Notes: generated by a model not told the origin, from the sequence alone. 64,000 bases of DNA from Acinetobacter tibetensis (GCF_023824315.1 NZ_CP098732.1:3100001-3164000), one strand, 5' to 3'; counted from the first letter of the stretch, positions 37,940-49,167 are shown. Program-made: numbers and translations.

Positions 37940-39487
37940 TTAGGCTTGTAGGGTAATAAGATTACGACCTTGCATTTCTGCTGGAACAGGCAATTGCATC
38001 AAATTTAACAAGGTTGGTGCAACATCCGCTAACACACCACCTTCCGCAATAGTGGCTTGGGTTGGACCCACATAAATAAATGGGACCAATTCTGTTGTAT
38101 GTTGAGTATGCACTTGCCCGCTCACATAGTCCTGCATTTGCTCCACATTACCATGATCGGCAGTAATCAGCATATGGCCTTTGTTTGCCATCACAGCATC
38201 GTACACACGCCCCAAACAGGTATCCACCGCTTCTACAGCTTTCACTGCTGCTTGGAATACACCAGTATGCCCCACCATGTCACCATTGGCATAGTTCACC
38301 ACCAACAGATCATATTCACCTGAATTAATCGCCGCGACCAATTCATCAGTCACTTCATAAGCACTCATTTCTGGTTTTAAATCATAAGTCGCAACATTTG
38401 GTGATGGGATTAAAATACGTTTTTCACCAGGATATTCGTCTTCACGACCACCGCTAAAGAAGAACGTTACGTGCGCATATTTCTCCGTTTCAGCAATACG
38501 CAACTGTGTTTTACCTAAATTAGAAAGGTATTCACCCAATGAATTATGCAATGCTTCAGGCATATAAGCCACAGGGGCATCAATGGTCGCTTGATAACGC
38601 GTTAACATCACGAACATCGACAAATTCGGCACTACTTTACGTTCGAAGCCAGCAAAATCTTGCTCTACAAAGGCTTTGGTAATTTCACGCGCACGGTCAG
38701 CACGGAAGTTCATAAAGACAATGCTGTCACCGTCTTGAACTTTAGCCACATCACCAATGCGTGTCGCTTTGACAAATTCATCAGATTCATCGGCTGCGTA
38801 TGCTTGCTCCAAGCCTTCCACTGCCGTTGCAGCCGTACGAACCCCCTCACCTTCTGTCAATAAACGATAGGCTTGTTCAACGCGATCCCAACGGTTATCA
38901 CGATCCATGGCATAGTAACGACCAATCATAGTGGCAATACGCCCTTGATTTGGATATTGCGCAAATAAAGCATCGAGTTTTTCTAATGAAGGCTGCGCGC
39001 TTTTAGGTGGAGTATCACGGCCATCCAAGAAGGCATGTAAATATACTTGAACGCCACGTTTGAGTGCTAGCTCTGCCATTGCCACAATATGGTCTTGGTG
39101 TGAATGTACACCACCTTCAGAGAGTAAGCCCATAATGTGGACTGCACCTTGAGCGGCTTTGGCTTTTTCAACTGCATCGATCAATACTTGCTGTTCAAAA
39201 AAAGCACCTGTACGGATGTCTTTGGTAATTCGGGTAAAATCTTGATACAGCACACGGCCTGCACCCAAATTCATATGACCGACTTCTGAGTTACCCATTT
39301 GTCCATCTGGCAAGCCAACATCTTCACCAGAACCAGAGATTAATCCATGCGGATGCTTTTGTTGCATAGCAGTCAAGTTTGGTCGTTGTGCTGCAAGGAA
39401 GGCATTATCTTTAACCGCTTCACGGTGTCCAATACCATCCATAATTACCAATACGTGGGGGACTTTGCTGGCAGTTGCATCCGTCAT
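37940..39487 (-). CDS. gpmI: 2,3-bisphosphoglycerate-independent phosphoglycerate mutase
   Basis: GpmI interconverts 3- and 2-phosphoglycerate with two Mn ions. The 515-residue protein belongs to the alkaline phosphatase superfamily: [13 protein letters not shown], the phosphoserine site [83 protein letters not shown] and [12 protein letters not shown]. Length is normal. It is probably co-transcribed with ctpA downstream. Confidence 0.97.
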   Translation of the reverse strand: MTDATASKVPHVLVIMDGIGHREAVKDNAFLAAQRPNLTAMQQKHPHGLISGSGEDVGLPDGQMGNSEVGHMNLGAGRVLYQDFTRITKDIRTGAFFEQQVLIDAVEKAKAAQGAVHIMGLLSEGGVHSHQDHIVAMAELALKRGVQVYLHAFLDGRDTPPKSAQPSLEKLDALFAQYPNQGRIATMIGRYYAMDRDNRWDRVEQAYRLLTEGEGVRTAATAVEGLEQAYAADESDEFVKATRIGDVAKVQDGDSIVFMNFRADRAREITKAFVEQDFAGFERKVVPNLSMFVMLTRYQATIDAPVAYMPEALHNSLGEYLSNLGKTQLRIAETEKYAHVTFFFSGGREDEYPGEKRILIPSPNVATYDLKPEMSAYEVTDELVAAINSGEYDLLVVNYANGDMVGHTGVFQAAVKAVEAVDTCLGRVYDAVMANKGHMLITADHGNVEQMQDYVSGQVHTQHTTELVPFIYVGPTQATIAEGGVLADVAPTLLNLMQLPVPAEMQGRNLITLQA

Positions 39488-39573
39488 GATTTACACTCTT
39501 GTCTATAAATTGGTCGCTATATCTTACCGAATTTTCGTTCAAGACTCCATGTATGCGACAGGGTTAAACTCAC

Positions 39574-39604
39574 TTGTACAGATTGTTTTCTCCGATCTGT
39601 ACAA
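39574..39604. repeat. Inverted repeat between gpmI and lptG
   Basis: TTGTACAGAT (39574-39583) and ATCTGTACAA (39595-39604) are perfect 10-base arms around an 11-base spacer. No T tract follows on either strand, so it is more like a protein-binding palindrome or a 3' hairpin of the lptFG message than a classic terminator. Confidence 0.6.
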
Positions 39605-39608
39605 ATTC

Positions 39609-40679
39609 TTAGCGTGCACGGCGCAATAAATAGCCACCCACCACAAACATAAAGACAATTGGTACGAATACAAACCAAGCGGGTGACGGGCTATACACCA
39701 AACTGGCATAACCCAGAAAATCCTGTAAATAAAAGAAACCAAGTCCAATAAATAAAGCAATCACCAAACGAAAGCCCATCGATTGTTGACGTAATGGTCC
39801 AAAAATAAAAGAACAGGCAATCAAGACCAGCGCGATTAAAGCAAATGGCGAACCCACTTTTTGCCAGAATGCCAATTGGTAGGTTTTAGGCACTTGGCTA
39901 TATTCATGCATATAACTCATAAAGCTGACCAATTGACTCGGCGATAAATCTTCAGGATCAATAGTGACCATATGGACATATTTCGGTTGTAATGCCAAAG
40001 CCAAGGGTTGTTGTACTGCATCGCGTTTGACCGCATTGCCTGCATCCTGAATTTCTACCTGTTCAGTGTCTTTTAAATTCCAACGACCATCTTGAACAAA
40101 TTGTCCTTGTTCAGCATCTAATACACTATTTAAACGGTATTCTTGATCAAAATCGACCACTTGAATATTACGCAATTGACCTTTTGAGTTGGCATAATCA
40201 ATATAAATAAAGCGCTGCCCTTCACGCGTCCAATAGCCTTTCACCTCACCTAACGCCGCAACGCTACGGTGACTTTTCACACTCTTGGCCTGTTCATTGG
40301 TATAGGGGATGACCCATTCGCTTAATACGAAGGATAAAATCACCAGAATTAAAGCTGAACGGATCACCCAGCCCACAATACGCCACAAACTAATCCCGAT
40401 GGAACGCATCACAATCAATTCACTGTTAGATGCCATGGTGCCTAAGCCCAATACCGCCCCAATTAAAGCAGCAATCGGTAAAATCTCATACAGATAGCGT
40501 GGTGCACCCCATAAGACATAAATCAGGGCCTGCCAAGCGGTATAGGTGTCATTCAGCTCACTTAATTCACCCAAATAGGTAAATAGAATTTGTAATACCG
40601 ACAAGACCGCTGTCGCCCCCAACATGGCATAGGCTGTGGTCTTAGTCACATGTTTCGCGACAATACGACGTGCAAACAT
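39609..40679 (-). CDS. lptG: LPS/LOS export ABC transporter permease LptG
   Basis: LptG with LptF and the ATPase LptB2 extracts lipooligosaccharide from the inner membrane and passes it to the Lpt bridge. The 356-residue protein has six membrane segments in the YjgP/YjgQ pattern: three N-terminal, a periplasmic beta-jellyroll (GYWTREGQRFIYIDYANSKG onward), three C-terminal. The cytoplasmic coupling region LGTMASNSELIVMRSIGISL is characteristic. Start one base after the lptF stop. Confidence 0.94.
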   Translation of the reverse strand: MFARRIVAKHVTKTTAYAMLGATAVLSVLQILFTYLGELSELNDTYTAWQALIYVLWGAPRYLYEILPIAALIGAVLGLGTMASNSELIVMRSIGISLWRIVGWVIRSALILVILSFVLSEWVIPYTNEQAKSVKSHRSVAALGEVKGYWTREGQRFIYIDYANSKGQLRNIQVVDFDQEYRLNSVLDAEQGQFVQDGRWNLKDTEQVEIQDAGNAVKRDAVQQPLALALQPKYVHMVTIDPEDLSPSQLVSFMSYMHEYSQVPKTYQLAFWQKVGSPFALIALVLIACSFIFGPLRQQSMGFRLVIALFIGLGFFYLQDFLGYASLVYSPSPAWFVFVPIVFMFVVGGYLLRRAR

Positions 40680-40680
40680 T

Positions 40681-41781
40681 TTAAGACCTCACTCGCTGAA
40701 TCTGCTTCTTAATTTTTGGAGCTAGTTTTTGCTTACGCGAGAAAATCGCGGCTGCCATTGCATAGACAAAGAGCACCAACGGATAGGCCCAAATTCCAAT
40801 TTCCTGTTTGCTGACACGGGTTTTTATCGCCATCATCGCGACAATTAGGCTGGCAAAAATCAACAGTGCAGGAAACAGTTTTAAATAACGTCCCTGACGT
40901 GGGCTCACTTCAGACAAAGCCACAGCCAATGCTAATGCCACAATCATGACCAGTGGAACAAACATCCGCCAACCCAACTCGCTGGCAACAGTTGGGTCAT
41001 TACGGTTTTGCCATAACTTACTCGTGGTTAATGCCTCGACTTCAGCACTTTCGAATTTAGCTTCTTTATCATTTTCTAAACGCAAGCGATAACTTTGAAA
41101 TTCGGCTTGGGTATATTTCGGTTGACCTGAATAGATTTCATAACGACGACCTTGGATCAAATCGACCACATTGGCGCTGTCATTGGCCACTTCAACGCGT
41201 GTTGCTTCTTTTGCCAGAATCATGACGTCTGGCTTACCTTCTTTTTCTGCACGTTGATAAAAGAAAATATCTTTCAGATTTCGCCGATCTTCTGATAAAT
41301 CGCCGGCATAGATGGTATATCGACCCGAAGAAATAAACTCTTTAGGGCGAACCAAATCGAAACCCGTACGTACTGCCTGACTGGTGGTCAGTTGTTCAAA
41401 CTGACGTAGGCCCCAAGGTGACATCCAGAGCATTAACACACCCTGTAACAGCATAAATACCAAGGTCAATGGAATCAGCATTCGTGCCAATTGATGTCGG
41501 CTGACGCCACTTCCGTTCAGGACAGCCATTTCATGATCGACATATAAACGACCAAACACCAGCATCAGACCAATAAAAAAACCCAAAGGAAAAATCAGCG
41601 TTAAAAACTCAGGTAAACGATAACCGATGATGCTGAATAAAATACTCGCATCTAAACGACCTTGAGCAGCGACACCGAAATACTTGATTAATCGGCCGCC
41701 CATCATGATTAAGGTCAATAAGCCAATCACAACCAATGAATTAGACACCACTTGCTTGACTAAATAACGCCGAATAATCAA
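40681..41781 (-). CDS. lptF: LPS/LOS export ABC transporter permease LptF
   Basis: Partner permease of LptG in the lipooligosaccharide exporter. The 366-residue protein begins MIIRRYLVKQVVSNSLVVIG, has the coupling helix GRLYVDHEMAVLNGSGVSRH, a periplasmic domain with SGRYTIYAGDLSEDRRNLKD and FFYQRAEKEGKPDVMI, and three C-terminal membrane segments. It is the first gene of an lptF-lptG unit, divergent from pepA across 159 bp, the same lptF / pepA arrangement seen in many Gammaproteobacteria. Confidence 0.94.
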   Translation of the reverse strand: MIIRRYLVKQVVSNSLVVIGLLTLIMMGGRLIKYFGVAAQGRLDASILFSIIGYRLPEFLTLIFPLGFFIGLMLVFGRLYVDHEMAVLNGSGVSRHQLARMLIPLTLVFMLLQGVLMLWMSPWGLRQFEQLTTSQAVRTGFDLVRPKEFISSGRYTIYAGDLSEDRRNLKDIFFYQRAEKEGKPDVMILAKEATRVEVANDSANVVDLIQGRRYEIYSGQPKYTQAEFQSYRLRLENDKEAKFESAEVEALTTSKLWQNRNDPTVASELGWRMFVPLVMIVALALAVALSEVSPRQGRYLKLFPALLIFASLIVAMMAIKTRVSKQEIGIWAYPLVLFVYAMAAAIFSRKQKLAPKIKKQIQRVRS

Positions 41782-41867
41782 ATTGATTCTTCCAATTTCA
41801 AAAAGAGTAAAAACTACCGTTAGTTTACCCGAATGTTAAAAATATAAAACCTATTCCCCTGCTTCTG

Positions 41868-41900
41868 CATTGAAACTCGAACCATAAAAATGTTTCAATG
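41868..41900. repeat. Inverted repeat in the lptF / pepA intergenic region
   Basis: CATTGAAAC (41868-41876) and GTTTCAATG (41892-41900) form perfect 9-base arms with a 15-base spacer (33 bp in all). The site is 40 bp upstream of the pepA start and 86 bp upstream of the lptF start, a position suited to an operator for pepA. Confidence 0.6.
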
Positions 41901-41931
41901 GCTGAATGACTTAAAACCCTCAAAGGCGTGA

Positions 41932-43789
<1,858 letters not shown>

Positions 43790-43811
43790 CTGTTCAACCT
43801 TAGGGAGAAAT

Positions 43812-44447
43812 ATGGTGGCATTAAATGTCGGTCCAGATTTTAAACAGCGCTGGTTAGAAGCGCCTGAAGCTGTACGTCAGACATTTATGGATGATCTGAA
43901 TCATATTTGTCATTTATTACAGCCCGAGACACAAACCCAGCTCTGGCTCGCAGCAGATCAGAAAGCCCAACAGCAAGCACAGCAAACCATTGAACAAGCC
44001 TATGCCGATCTCAAAGCACGCCTAATTGAAGAAGCGCGAGTTCGTCGTCAATTGGCTTTAGAACAATCCTTAGCCAATAAGCGGGCTGCAACTGAACACT
44101 ATGCGCAACAACTCTTTGCGGATGAAAAACGTCAATTTGCTGAGCAAACCCAAACCTTAGACCACTTGCGCCAGCATATTGAACAAGAAACGCTGCGCTA
44201 TACCGAACGCTATCACGTCAATGATAGTCACCAAAATCTGGACTTTGCCCCAGGCATGGTGCATGTTTCAGATCAACAGATTTTGTCTGAATTAGAAACT
44301 GTGCGTTTACGTTTAGAACTTGAAGCTGAAGCGCACATTGAACAAGCCGTGAGTAAATTCCGCAATAAATTACGTGCCGCAGCGCAAGAAGAAATTGAAT
44401 ACATATTACATAATTCTAATTTTTCTGATGTAAAACCAACCGTTTAA
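43812..44447 (+). CDS. Hypothetical coiled-coil protein downstream of holC
   Basis: No family recognised. The 211-residue cytosolic protein is almost entirely helical and rich in Gln, Ala, Glu and Arg, with long coiled-coil heptads (QQQAQQTIEQAYADLKARLI, LALEQSLANKRAATEHYAQQ and LETVRLRLELEAEAHIEQAV). It lies 22 bp after holC. The start at 43812 has AGGGAG upstream; a frame from 43764 would overlap holC and lacks a ribosome site. In place it looks like the third gene of pepA-holC. Possibly a structural or replication-linked protein, but nothing in the sequence proves this. Confidence 0.65.
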   Translation: MVALNVGPDFKQRWLEAPEAVRQTFMDDLNHICHLLQPETQTQLWLAADQKAQQQAQQTIEQAYADLKARLIEEARVRRQLALEQSLANKRAATEHYAQQLFADEKRQFAEQTQTLDHLRQHIEQETLRYTERYHVNDSHQNLDFAPGMVHVSDQQILSELETVRLRLELEAEAHIEQAVSKFRNKLRAAAQEEIEYILHNSNFSDVKPTV

Positions 44448-44468
44448 TTTTTCTACTTCAATTTGATG

Positions 44469-44488
44469 TGTGTCATGAAAATGACACA
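44469..44488. repeat. Inverted repeat downstream of the coiled-coil gene
   Basis: TGTGTCAT and ATGACACA (44469-44476 and 44481-44488) are separated by GAAA, making a hairpin with a GNRA tetraloop 21 bp after the preceding stop. A further half-site ATGTCACA follows at 44492-44499. No T tract. Confidence 0.5.
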
Positions 44489-44576
44489 TAAATGTCACAA
44501 TATGGTCATCACTTTAAAACAAAACTTTGAAGTGTTGACGCCAAAAATTGACATATCAATAAATTAGGAAGAAAAA

Positions 44577-44795
44577 ATGGACCTACTGAACCACGTTTCT
44601 CACCGCATTGCTGCTCTCGATTCAGGCGAACAATGGATTGTTTCTGCTCAAAAACTACTGATTAGCCGCACCGATTTTCAATCACTTTCGGTGTTTCTCT
44701 CGCGCGAGTCGGAAAAAGGACTTTTTAGCCTCTCCCCACAAGGATTCAGTGCAACTTGGCATGATGAACCTGTCGTGACCATTATTAAGCATTAA
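44577..44795 (+). CDS. Small hypothetical protein
   Basis: A 72-residue protein of unknown function (MDLLNHVSHRIAALDSGEQW then IVSAQKLLISRTDFQSLSVF, ending WHDEPVVTIIKH). It has a good ribosome site (AGGAAG, six bases upstream), sits free of larger genes, and has codon use like its neighbours, so it is probably real. The predicted fold is mixed helix and strand; no membrane segment or signal peptide. It is convergent with the dedA gene. Confidence 0.6.
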   Translation: MDLLNHVSHRIAALDSGEQWIVSAQKLLISRTDFQSLSVFLSRESEKGLFSLSPQGFSATWHDEPVVTIIKH

Positions 44796-44841
44796 CCTTT
44801 AAATATTCGTCCCGTAAAGTTGAGTGACTTGTTTGAACAGG

Positions 44842-45390
44842 TCACTCCATAAACGCAAGGGTGGCAAAAAAGATATTGCCCGCGCCATAACCAATACTGA
44901 GTAAAACGCCAATCCAGATTACACTTCCAATGGTGTTGTACCACATAAAACGGGAAAGTTTCATCTCGCCTGCACCTGCAGCAAAAGGAGCAAATGAACG
45001 TACAAAGGGAATAAACCGCGCCAGAATAATGGTCTTACCACCATGTTTGACAAAGTAATGGTTGGTTTTACTTAGATACTCGGGCTTTATCCAACGTGAA
45101 TGACGGTGTAAATACTTAAAGCCTAATTTTTTACCCGTATAATAATTTACGGCATAACCCAATATCGCGGCAATTATAAGTAATGTTCCTATGCTATGCA
45201 GCTGAATAATGGCAGAGGATGAGCACAAAGCACCTATAGCAATCAATAAACTATCGCCAGGCAGAAAAAACATAAAAACAAAGCCCGTTTCTGCAAAAAT
45301 AATCAGAAACAAAATGGCGTAAATCCAGACGCCATACTGCGACAATAGAAGCGGCAACATTTGTTCTAGATTTAGAAAAAAATCAAGCAT
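44842..45390 (-). CDS. DedA family membrane protein
   Basis: A 182-residue member of the DedA/VTT superfamily, inner membrane proteins implicated in recycling undecaprenyl phosphate or other lipid carriers and in envelope homeostasis. It has the re-entrant loop motifs FFLPGDSLLIAIGAL and ARFIPFVRSFAPFAAGAGEM with the conserved Arg and Pro, and four to five membrane segments. Which DedA paralogue it is cannot be said. Monocistronic as far as can be seen. Confidence 0.88.
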   Translation of the reverse strand: MLDFFLNLEQMLPLLLSQYGVWIYAILFLIIFAETGFVFMFFLPGDSLLIAIGALCSSSAIIQLHSIGTLLIIAAILGYAVNYYTGKKLGFKYLHRHSRWIKPEYLSKTNHYFVKHGGKTIILARFIPFVRSFAPFAAGAGEMKLSRFMWYNTIGSVIWIGVLLSIGYGAGNIFFATLAFME

Positions 45391-45449
45391 TACATAAATC
45401 TACGCTAATCAATTTAAGTATCACGTGCTTTATTTCACTCGAATAGAAA

Positions 45450-45481
45450 CGAAAACAGCCCTGTAGTTTAGGCTGTTTTCG
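45450..45481 (-). terminator. Terminator of the ribE operon
   Basis: Arms CGAAAACAGCC (45450-45460) and GGCTGTTTTCG (45471-45481) with a 10-base loop, 18 bp past the ribE stop on the minus strand. The T run is short (TTTT), so its strength is uncertain. Confidence 0.6.
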
Positions 45482-45498
45482 CATCCGATATATACTTT

Positions 45499-46158
45499 TT
45501 ATTTTAAAAAGCCATTTTCCGCCAAGAAATCCATACTGATTTTTGACTGTGCTTGGGTCTCTGCGGCTTTATCACCCAACAATAAACGTTCGATATAACG
45601 CGCCAAGACATCGACTTCCAAATTCACTTTCGAACCTGTTTTCCACGTCCCAATATTGGTACGTTCTGCGGTATGTGGAATTAAGTTCAGGCTGATGATA
45701 TTGCCGCGTAAATGGTTGATGGTCAGACTAATGCCATCCACCGTCACCGACCCTTTCTCGGCCAAATACTTGGCAATTTCTACGGGTGCAGTGACTTCAA
45801 AATAGAGTGAACGAGCATCTTCACGCACCAAGGTAATCTCACCCACGGCATCCACATGACCACTGACAATATGCCCACCAAAACGTGTGGTCGGCAACAT
45901 GGCTTTTTCTACATTGACTGGTTGACCAACTTTCCAGTGCCCCAACGTCGTTCGATTCAAACTTTCACGTGAAACATCGGCGGCGTACCACGTATCGCCC
46001 CATTCAATTACCGTTAAGCAGATTCCATTGGTGGCAATCGAATCACCTAAATGTACATCTGACATGTCCAAATCCGTTTGAATACGTACACGTACATCAC
46101 CGCCCACACTTTGCAAGCTTTCGACTCGACCAAGGCTTTCAATAATTCCTGTAAACAT
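45499..46158 (-). CDS. ribE: Riboflavin synthase alpha chain
   Basis: The enzyme dismutates two 6,7-dimethyl-8-ribityllumazines into riboflavin. The 219-residue protein has two lumazine-binding repeats: MFTGIIESLGRVESL with DSIATNGICLTV, AADVSRESLNRTTLG and GGHIVSGHVDAVG; and the second repeat with EKGSVTVDGISLTI and NLIPHTAERTNIGTWKTGSK followed by VNLEVDVLARYIERLL. It is the last gene of nrdR-ribD-methyltransferase-ribE, 27 bp after the methyltransferase stop. Confidence 0.96.
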   Translation of the reverse strand: MFTGIIESLGRVESLQSVGGDVRVRIQTDLDMSDVHLGDSIATNGICLTVIEWGDTWYAADVSRESLNRTTLGHWKVGQPVNVEKAMLPTTRFGGHIVSGHVDAVGEITLVREDARSLYFEVTAPVEIAKYLAEKGSVTVDGISLTINHLRGNIISLNLIPHTAERTNIGTWKTGSKVNLEVDVLARYIERLLLGDKAAETQAQSKISMDFLAENGFLK

Positions 46159-46185
46159 AATCTTTTCTCTTTCCTGAATTTGGAC

Positions 46186-47475
46186 TTACCACAATGCCAA
46201 CTGGGTACTTACACCTGAGGTATCAACTCCACCCAATTCTGCGAAATGATACAGTTGACCGAGTAACTGACGTAGTGGCGGACCAGATTTAGCATGGGTG
46301 TCGGTAATCACAATAAATTCCAACACACGTGCGCGCTCCGACTGACGTTGTTTACTGACCCGATAACGCGGTACGTCTTGGGTTAACAACGTGACACGTC
46401 CACGCTCAAGATTGGCTTTGAGTAAATCGGCAGCTTCAATATTACCATCGGTTGAATAACTGGTCAGAATATAACGTGCATTGATGGTCGACAGTAATTT
46501 TTCATAGGCTTCCTTGGCATACTTAGAAGAATTGTAAGGACTTGGGCGCTCTTTACGCCACGCGCGGTCAATTCCACTCTTAAAGCCTTTGGTGTCTGGG
46601 CTAGGCAAATCCACCTGATCCCATAAGGTCAGCGCATTCAATACATGATAGTTACTGCTATAAGCATGTTGGTTATACGGCGGATCTAAATACGCCACAT
46701 CCACTTCAAAACCACTCATCTGATTGGCTAAATGCTGTGCATCGACACACCACATTTCTGCGGCAGGACGTTTTGGATCGCCTATTTCACAAAAACGGCT
46801 TGGGGTCAGCCAGAGCAAGGATTCAATACGCTCCAAGGCGGTTTGGGTTTTACCGCCCCAACCATGATGAAAACTTTTAAAGACACCACTGGTATTGCTG
46901 ACAAAACTGGCTGAATACAACAACGGCGCCAACAAAGCACTCATTTCTACATCATCAATCGCGCCTTGCGCTTGCCAAGCGGCAATTTGCTGACGAATCG
47001 CATCTATCCGCATACCATTGCGACGTTTAAAGAACAATCGGTCACGAGCGGGATCGTAAATTTCATCATTGCGTGGGCACAGGTTATGTGTCACCCAACC
47101 CTTCACTTCTGGCAACCGATTTAAATAATCAATCGCCTTTTGATAGCCGCCCAACTCTTTAAATGCAGGCGCATCCGTACAGGCCAGAATGGCATGGTTT
47201 AAGGCATGACTATAAGGTTCCCAGTCATTGGCAATGACACGATAACCATTCTGACGTGCCAAACGGGAAACCACGCCACTACCTGCAAAAAAGTCAGCAA
47301 AAATAGGCGAACGACCTTTGGCATTCAAGGTTCCTGTCTGCTCAAGTGCCTCTAAAATCAGATGTAATAAACGACGCTTGTTTCCTAAATAAGGAACCAA
47401 TTGATGAAATAAGTATTCGTCTGTGGTCCGTGCCGCGTGACGTCGTTTATGATAAACCGTAGACTCTTGATTCAT
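46186..47475 (-). CDS. aamA: Solitary DNA adenine-N6 methyltransferase (D12 class) inside the riboflavin operon
   Basis: A 429-residue DNA methyltransferase: YLGNKRRLL (29-37) opens the S-adenosylmethionine pocket, ADFFAGSGVVSRLA (60-73) is the FxGxG motif, and LDPPYNQHAYS carries the catalytic DPPY (264-267), all typical of D12-class adenine methylases. No restriction enzyme gene is near. Its start overlaps the ribD stop as ATGA (47472-47475) and ribE follows 27 bp later, so it is truly within the rib operon. From memory, the A. baumannii ATCC 17978 gene A1S_0222, named AamA and shown to have adenine methylase activity, lies at the matching position relative to gacA (A1S_0236); the gene count here agrees. 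The target site cannot be read from the protein. Confidence 0.88.
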   Translation of the reverse strand: MNQESTVYHKRRHAARTTDEYLFHQLVPYLGNKRRLLHLILEALEQTGTLNAKGRSPIFADFFAGSGVVSRLARQNGYRVIANDWEPYSHALNHAILACTDAPAFKELGGYQKAIDYLNRLPEVKGWVTHNLCPRNDEIYDPARDRLFFKRRNGMRIDAIRQQIAAWQAQGAIDDVEMSALLAPLLYSASFVSNTSGVFKSFHHGWGGKTQTALERIESLLWLTPSRFCEIGDPKRPAAEMWCVDAQHLANQMSGFEVDVAYLDPPYNQHAYSSNYHVLNALTLWDQVDLPSPDTKGFKSGIDRAWRKERPSPYNSSKYAKEAYEKLLSTINARYILTSYSTDGNIEAADLLKANLERGRVTLLTQDVPRYRVSKQRQSERARVLEFIVITDTHAKSGPPLRQLLGQLYHFAELGGVDTSGVSTQLALW

Positions 47476-48569
47476 ATAGACTCTTGAATGGGTGTTAGCC
47501 TTAAGCGCACATCATTTCCCACTTGGGAAACATCGATGAGCTTAAATCGAAGTTGCTCTGCCAAATGCGTAAATTCCGCATTAAACATCGCACGTGCAGA
47601 TTGACCTAATAAGGTGGGTGCAACATAACTAATCAGTTCATCAACCAATGCCTGCTTGAGAAAAGCACTGGACAAGGTTGCGCCCGCTTCGACCAACACA
47701 TCGTAAATTTGAAAATCTTTTAAGGTTCTTAACAAACTTTCTAAAGATTGAATTTCTAACTGTATCACGCCCAACTGCGCCAGTTCAGGACGGAAGGGTC
47801 CCATTACCATGACTGTATCGGGCTGTTGTAAAATCTGGGTATCTAAAGGTAAGCGACCTTGTCGATCTAAAATAACGCGTTTGGGCTGCACTACCGTATT
47901 GATATCTTCAACGTCTGGCAATTGACGCACATTTAATAAACAGTCATCTGCCAAAATCGTATCAATGCCTGTAATCACTGCCCCTGAAATGGCACGCCAG
48001 TGCTGAACATCCAATCGAGCCTCTGCACCAGTAATCCATTTCGATTCACCTGATGCCATTGCGGTTCGACCGTCCAAACTGGAGGCAACTTTCAAGCGCA
48101 CATAAGGCAAACCTGTTGCCATCGCCTTGAGAAAGCCACGATTCAAGGTCGCAGCTTCAGCCTCACACACCCCAGTCCTAACTTGAATACCGGCTTCCTG
48201 AAGAATATGAATACCTTTTCCTGCCACTAAAGGATTAGGATCTGAACAAGCAACGACAACTTGTGCAATTCCTGCGTCAACCAAGCCTTTGGCACAAGGT
48301 GGAGTACGGCCATAATGTGCACAAGGTTCTAAAGTGACATAAGCAGTTGCGCCATGTGTTAAGTCACCTGCTTGGCGAATGGCAAACACTTCCGCATGAG
48401 GTTGTCCCGCACGTGGATGAAAGCCCTCTCCGACCAATTGTCCATCTTTGACAATCACGCAACCGACATTCGGATTAGGTTTGGTGGAGTATTGCCCCAG
48501 TTGTGCTAAGCGAATAGCGCGCTGCATCCAAACTTGGTCTTGGTTTAACTCAGACATGGGCACACTCAT
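47472..48569 (-). CDS. ribD: Bifunctional riboflavin deaminase/reductase RibD
   Basis: RibD deaminates and then reduces the pyrimidine intermediate of riboflavin synthesis. The 365-residue protein has an N-terminal zinc deaminase domain ([20 protein letters not shown] and [20 protein letters not shown]) and a C-terminal reductase domain ([55 protein letters not shown]). Its start overlaps the nrdR stop (ATGA) and its stop overlaps the methyltransferase start (ATGA), indicating coupled translation through three genes. Confidence 0.96.
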   Translation of the reverse strand: MSVPMSELNQDQVWMQRAIRLAQLGQYSTKPNPNVGCVIVKDGQLVGEGFHPRAGQPHAEVFAIRQAGDLTHGATAYVTLEPCAHYGRTPPCAKGLVDAGIAQVVVACSDPNPLVAGKGIHILQEAGIQVRTGVCEAEAATLNRGFLKAMATGLPYVRLKVASSLDGRTAMASGESKWITGAEARLDVQHWRAISGAVITGIDTILADDCLLNVRQLPDVEDINTVVQPKRVILDRQGRLPLDTQILQQPDTVMVMGPFRPELAQLGVIQLEIQSLESLLRTLKDFQIYDVLVEAGATLSSAFLKQALVDELISYVAPTLLGQSARAMFNAEFTHLAEQLRFKLIDVSQVGNDVRLRLTPIQESI

Positions 48570-49027
48570 TCATGTTCACGTTGTTGCATTTGTTCAATTT
48601 GACGACGAAAAGCTTCCACATCCTGAAAGTCCTGATAAACCGAAGCAAAACGCACATAAGCCACATGATCCAAGGCAAATAAAGCTTGCATAACAATTTC
48701 CCCGATAGTGCGTGACTTCACATCACGTTCTCCTAAACGGCGAATATGCAACTGAATATCGCTCAACACAGCTTCAATTTGTTCTTGTGTGACGGGACGC
48801 TTTTGTAACGCATGCATTAACGAGCGGCGTAGCTTGGCTTCATCAAAAGGTTCATTTTTACCGTCTGATTTAATCACACGTGGCATGACCACTTCATAAC
48901 TTTCAAATGTGGTAAAACGCTCACCGCAACTAATACATTCACGGCGACGTCTGATTTGACAGCCTTCAGCGGCTAAGCGCGAGTCGATGACTTTACTGTC
49001 TGCGGCGTTGCAAAAAGGACAATGCAT
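48566..49027 (-). CDS. nrdR: Transcriptional repressor NrdR
   Basis: NrdR is a zinc-ribbon and ATP-cone repressor of ribonucleotide reductase genes. The 153-residue protein begins [17 protein letters not shown], has the second Cys pair [13 protein letters not shown], and the ATP-cone [20 protein letters not shown]. The start at 49027 is the normal family N-terminus; a frame from 49072 adds 15 unrelated residues. nrdR leading a rib operon is a conserved arrangement in Proteobacteria. Confidence 0.96.
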   Translation of the reverse strand: MHCPFCNAADSKVIDSRLAAEGCQIRRRRECISCGERFTTFESYEVVMPRVIKSDGKNEPFDEAKLRRSLMHALQKRPVTQEQIEAVLSDIQLHIRRLGERDVKSRTIGEIVMQALFALDHVAYVRFASVYQDFQDVEAFRRQIEQMQQREHE

Positions 49028-49109
49028 GACGGTCGAATTAAACAAAACATTTTTGAATTCTGAGTGTAGCAAAAATTATGGTTTTTGTAGAGCATTACGC
49101 TAGATATGG

Positions 49110-49137
49110 AAAAAAAACAGCCCTTTCGGGCTGTTTT
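49110..49137 (-). terminator. Rho-independent terminator of glnK-amtB
   Basis: Stem AAAACAGCCC / GGGCTGTTTT (49114-49123 and 49128-49137) with a TTTC loop and a T run on the minus strand, 31 bp past the amtB stop. Confidence 0.85.
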
Positions 49138-49167
49138 ACACAATATATTGATTATATCGCGAGAAAA

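Noticed and set aside
46186-47475. Restriction-modification system
   Set aside because: Only a methyltransferase is present; neighbours are riboflavin genes, with no endonuclease or specificity gene.
47412-49100. FMN riboswitch for the rib operon
   Set aside because: I looked upstream of nrdR and within the operon for RFN-type conserved segments and saw none.
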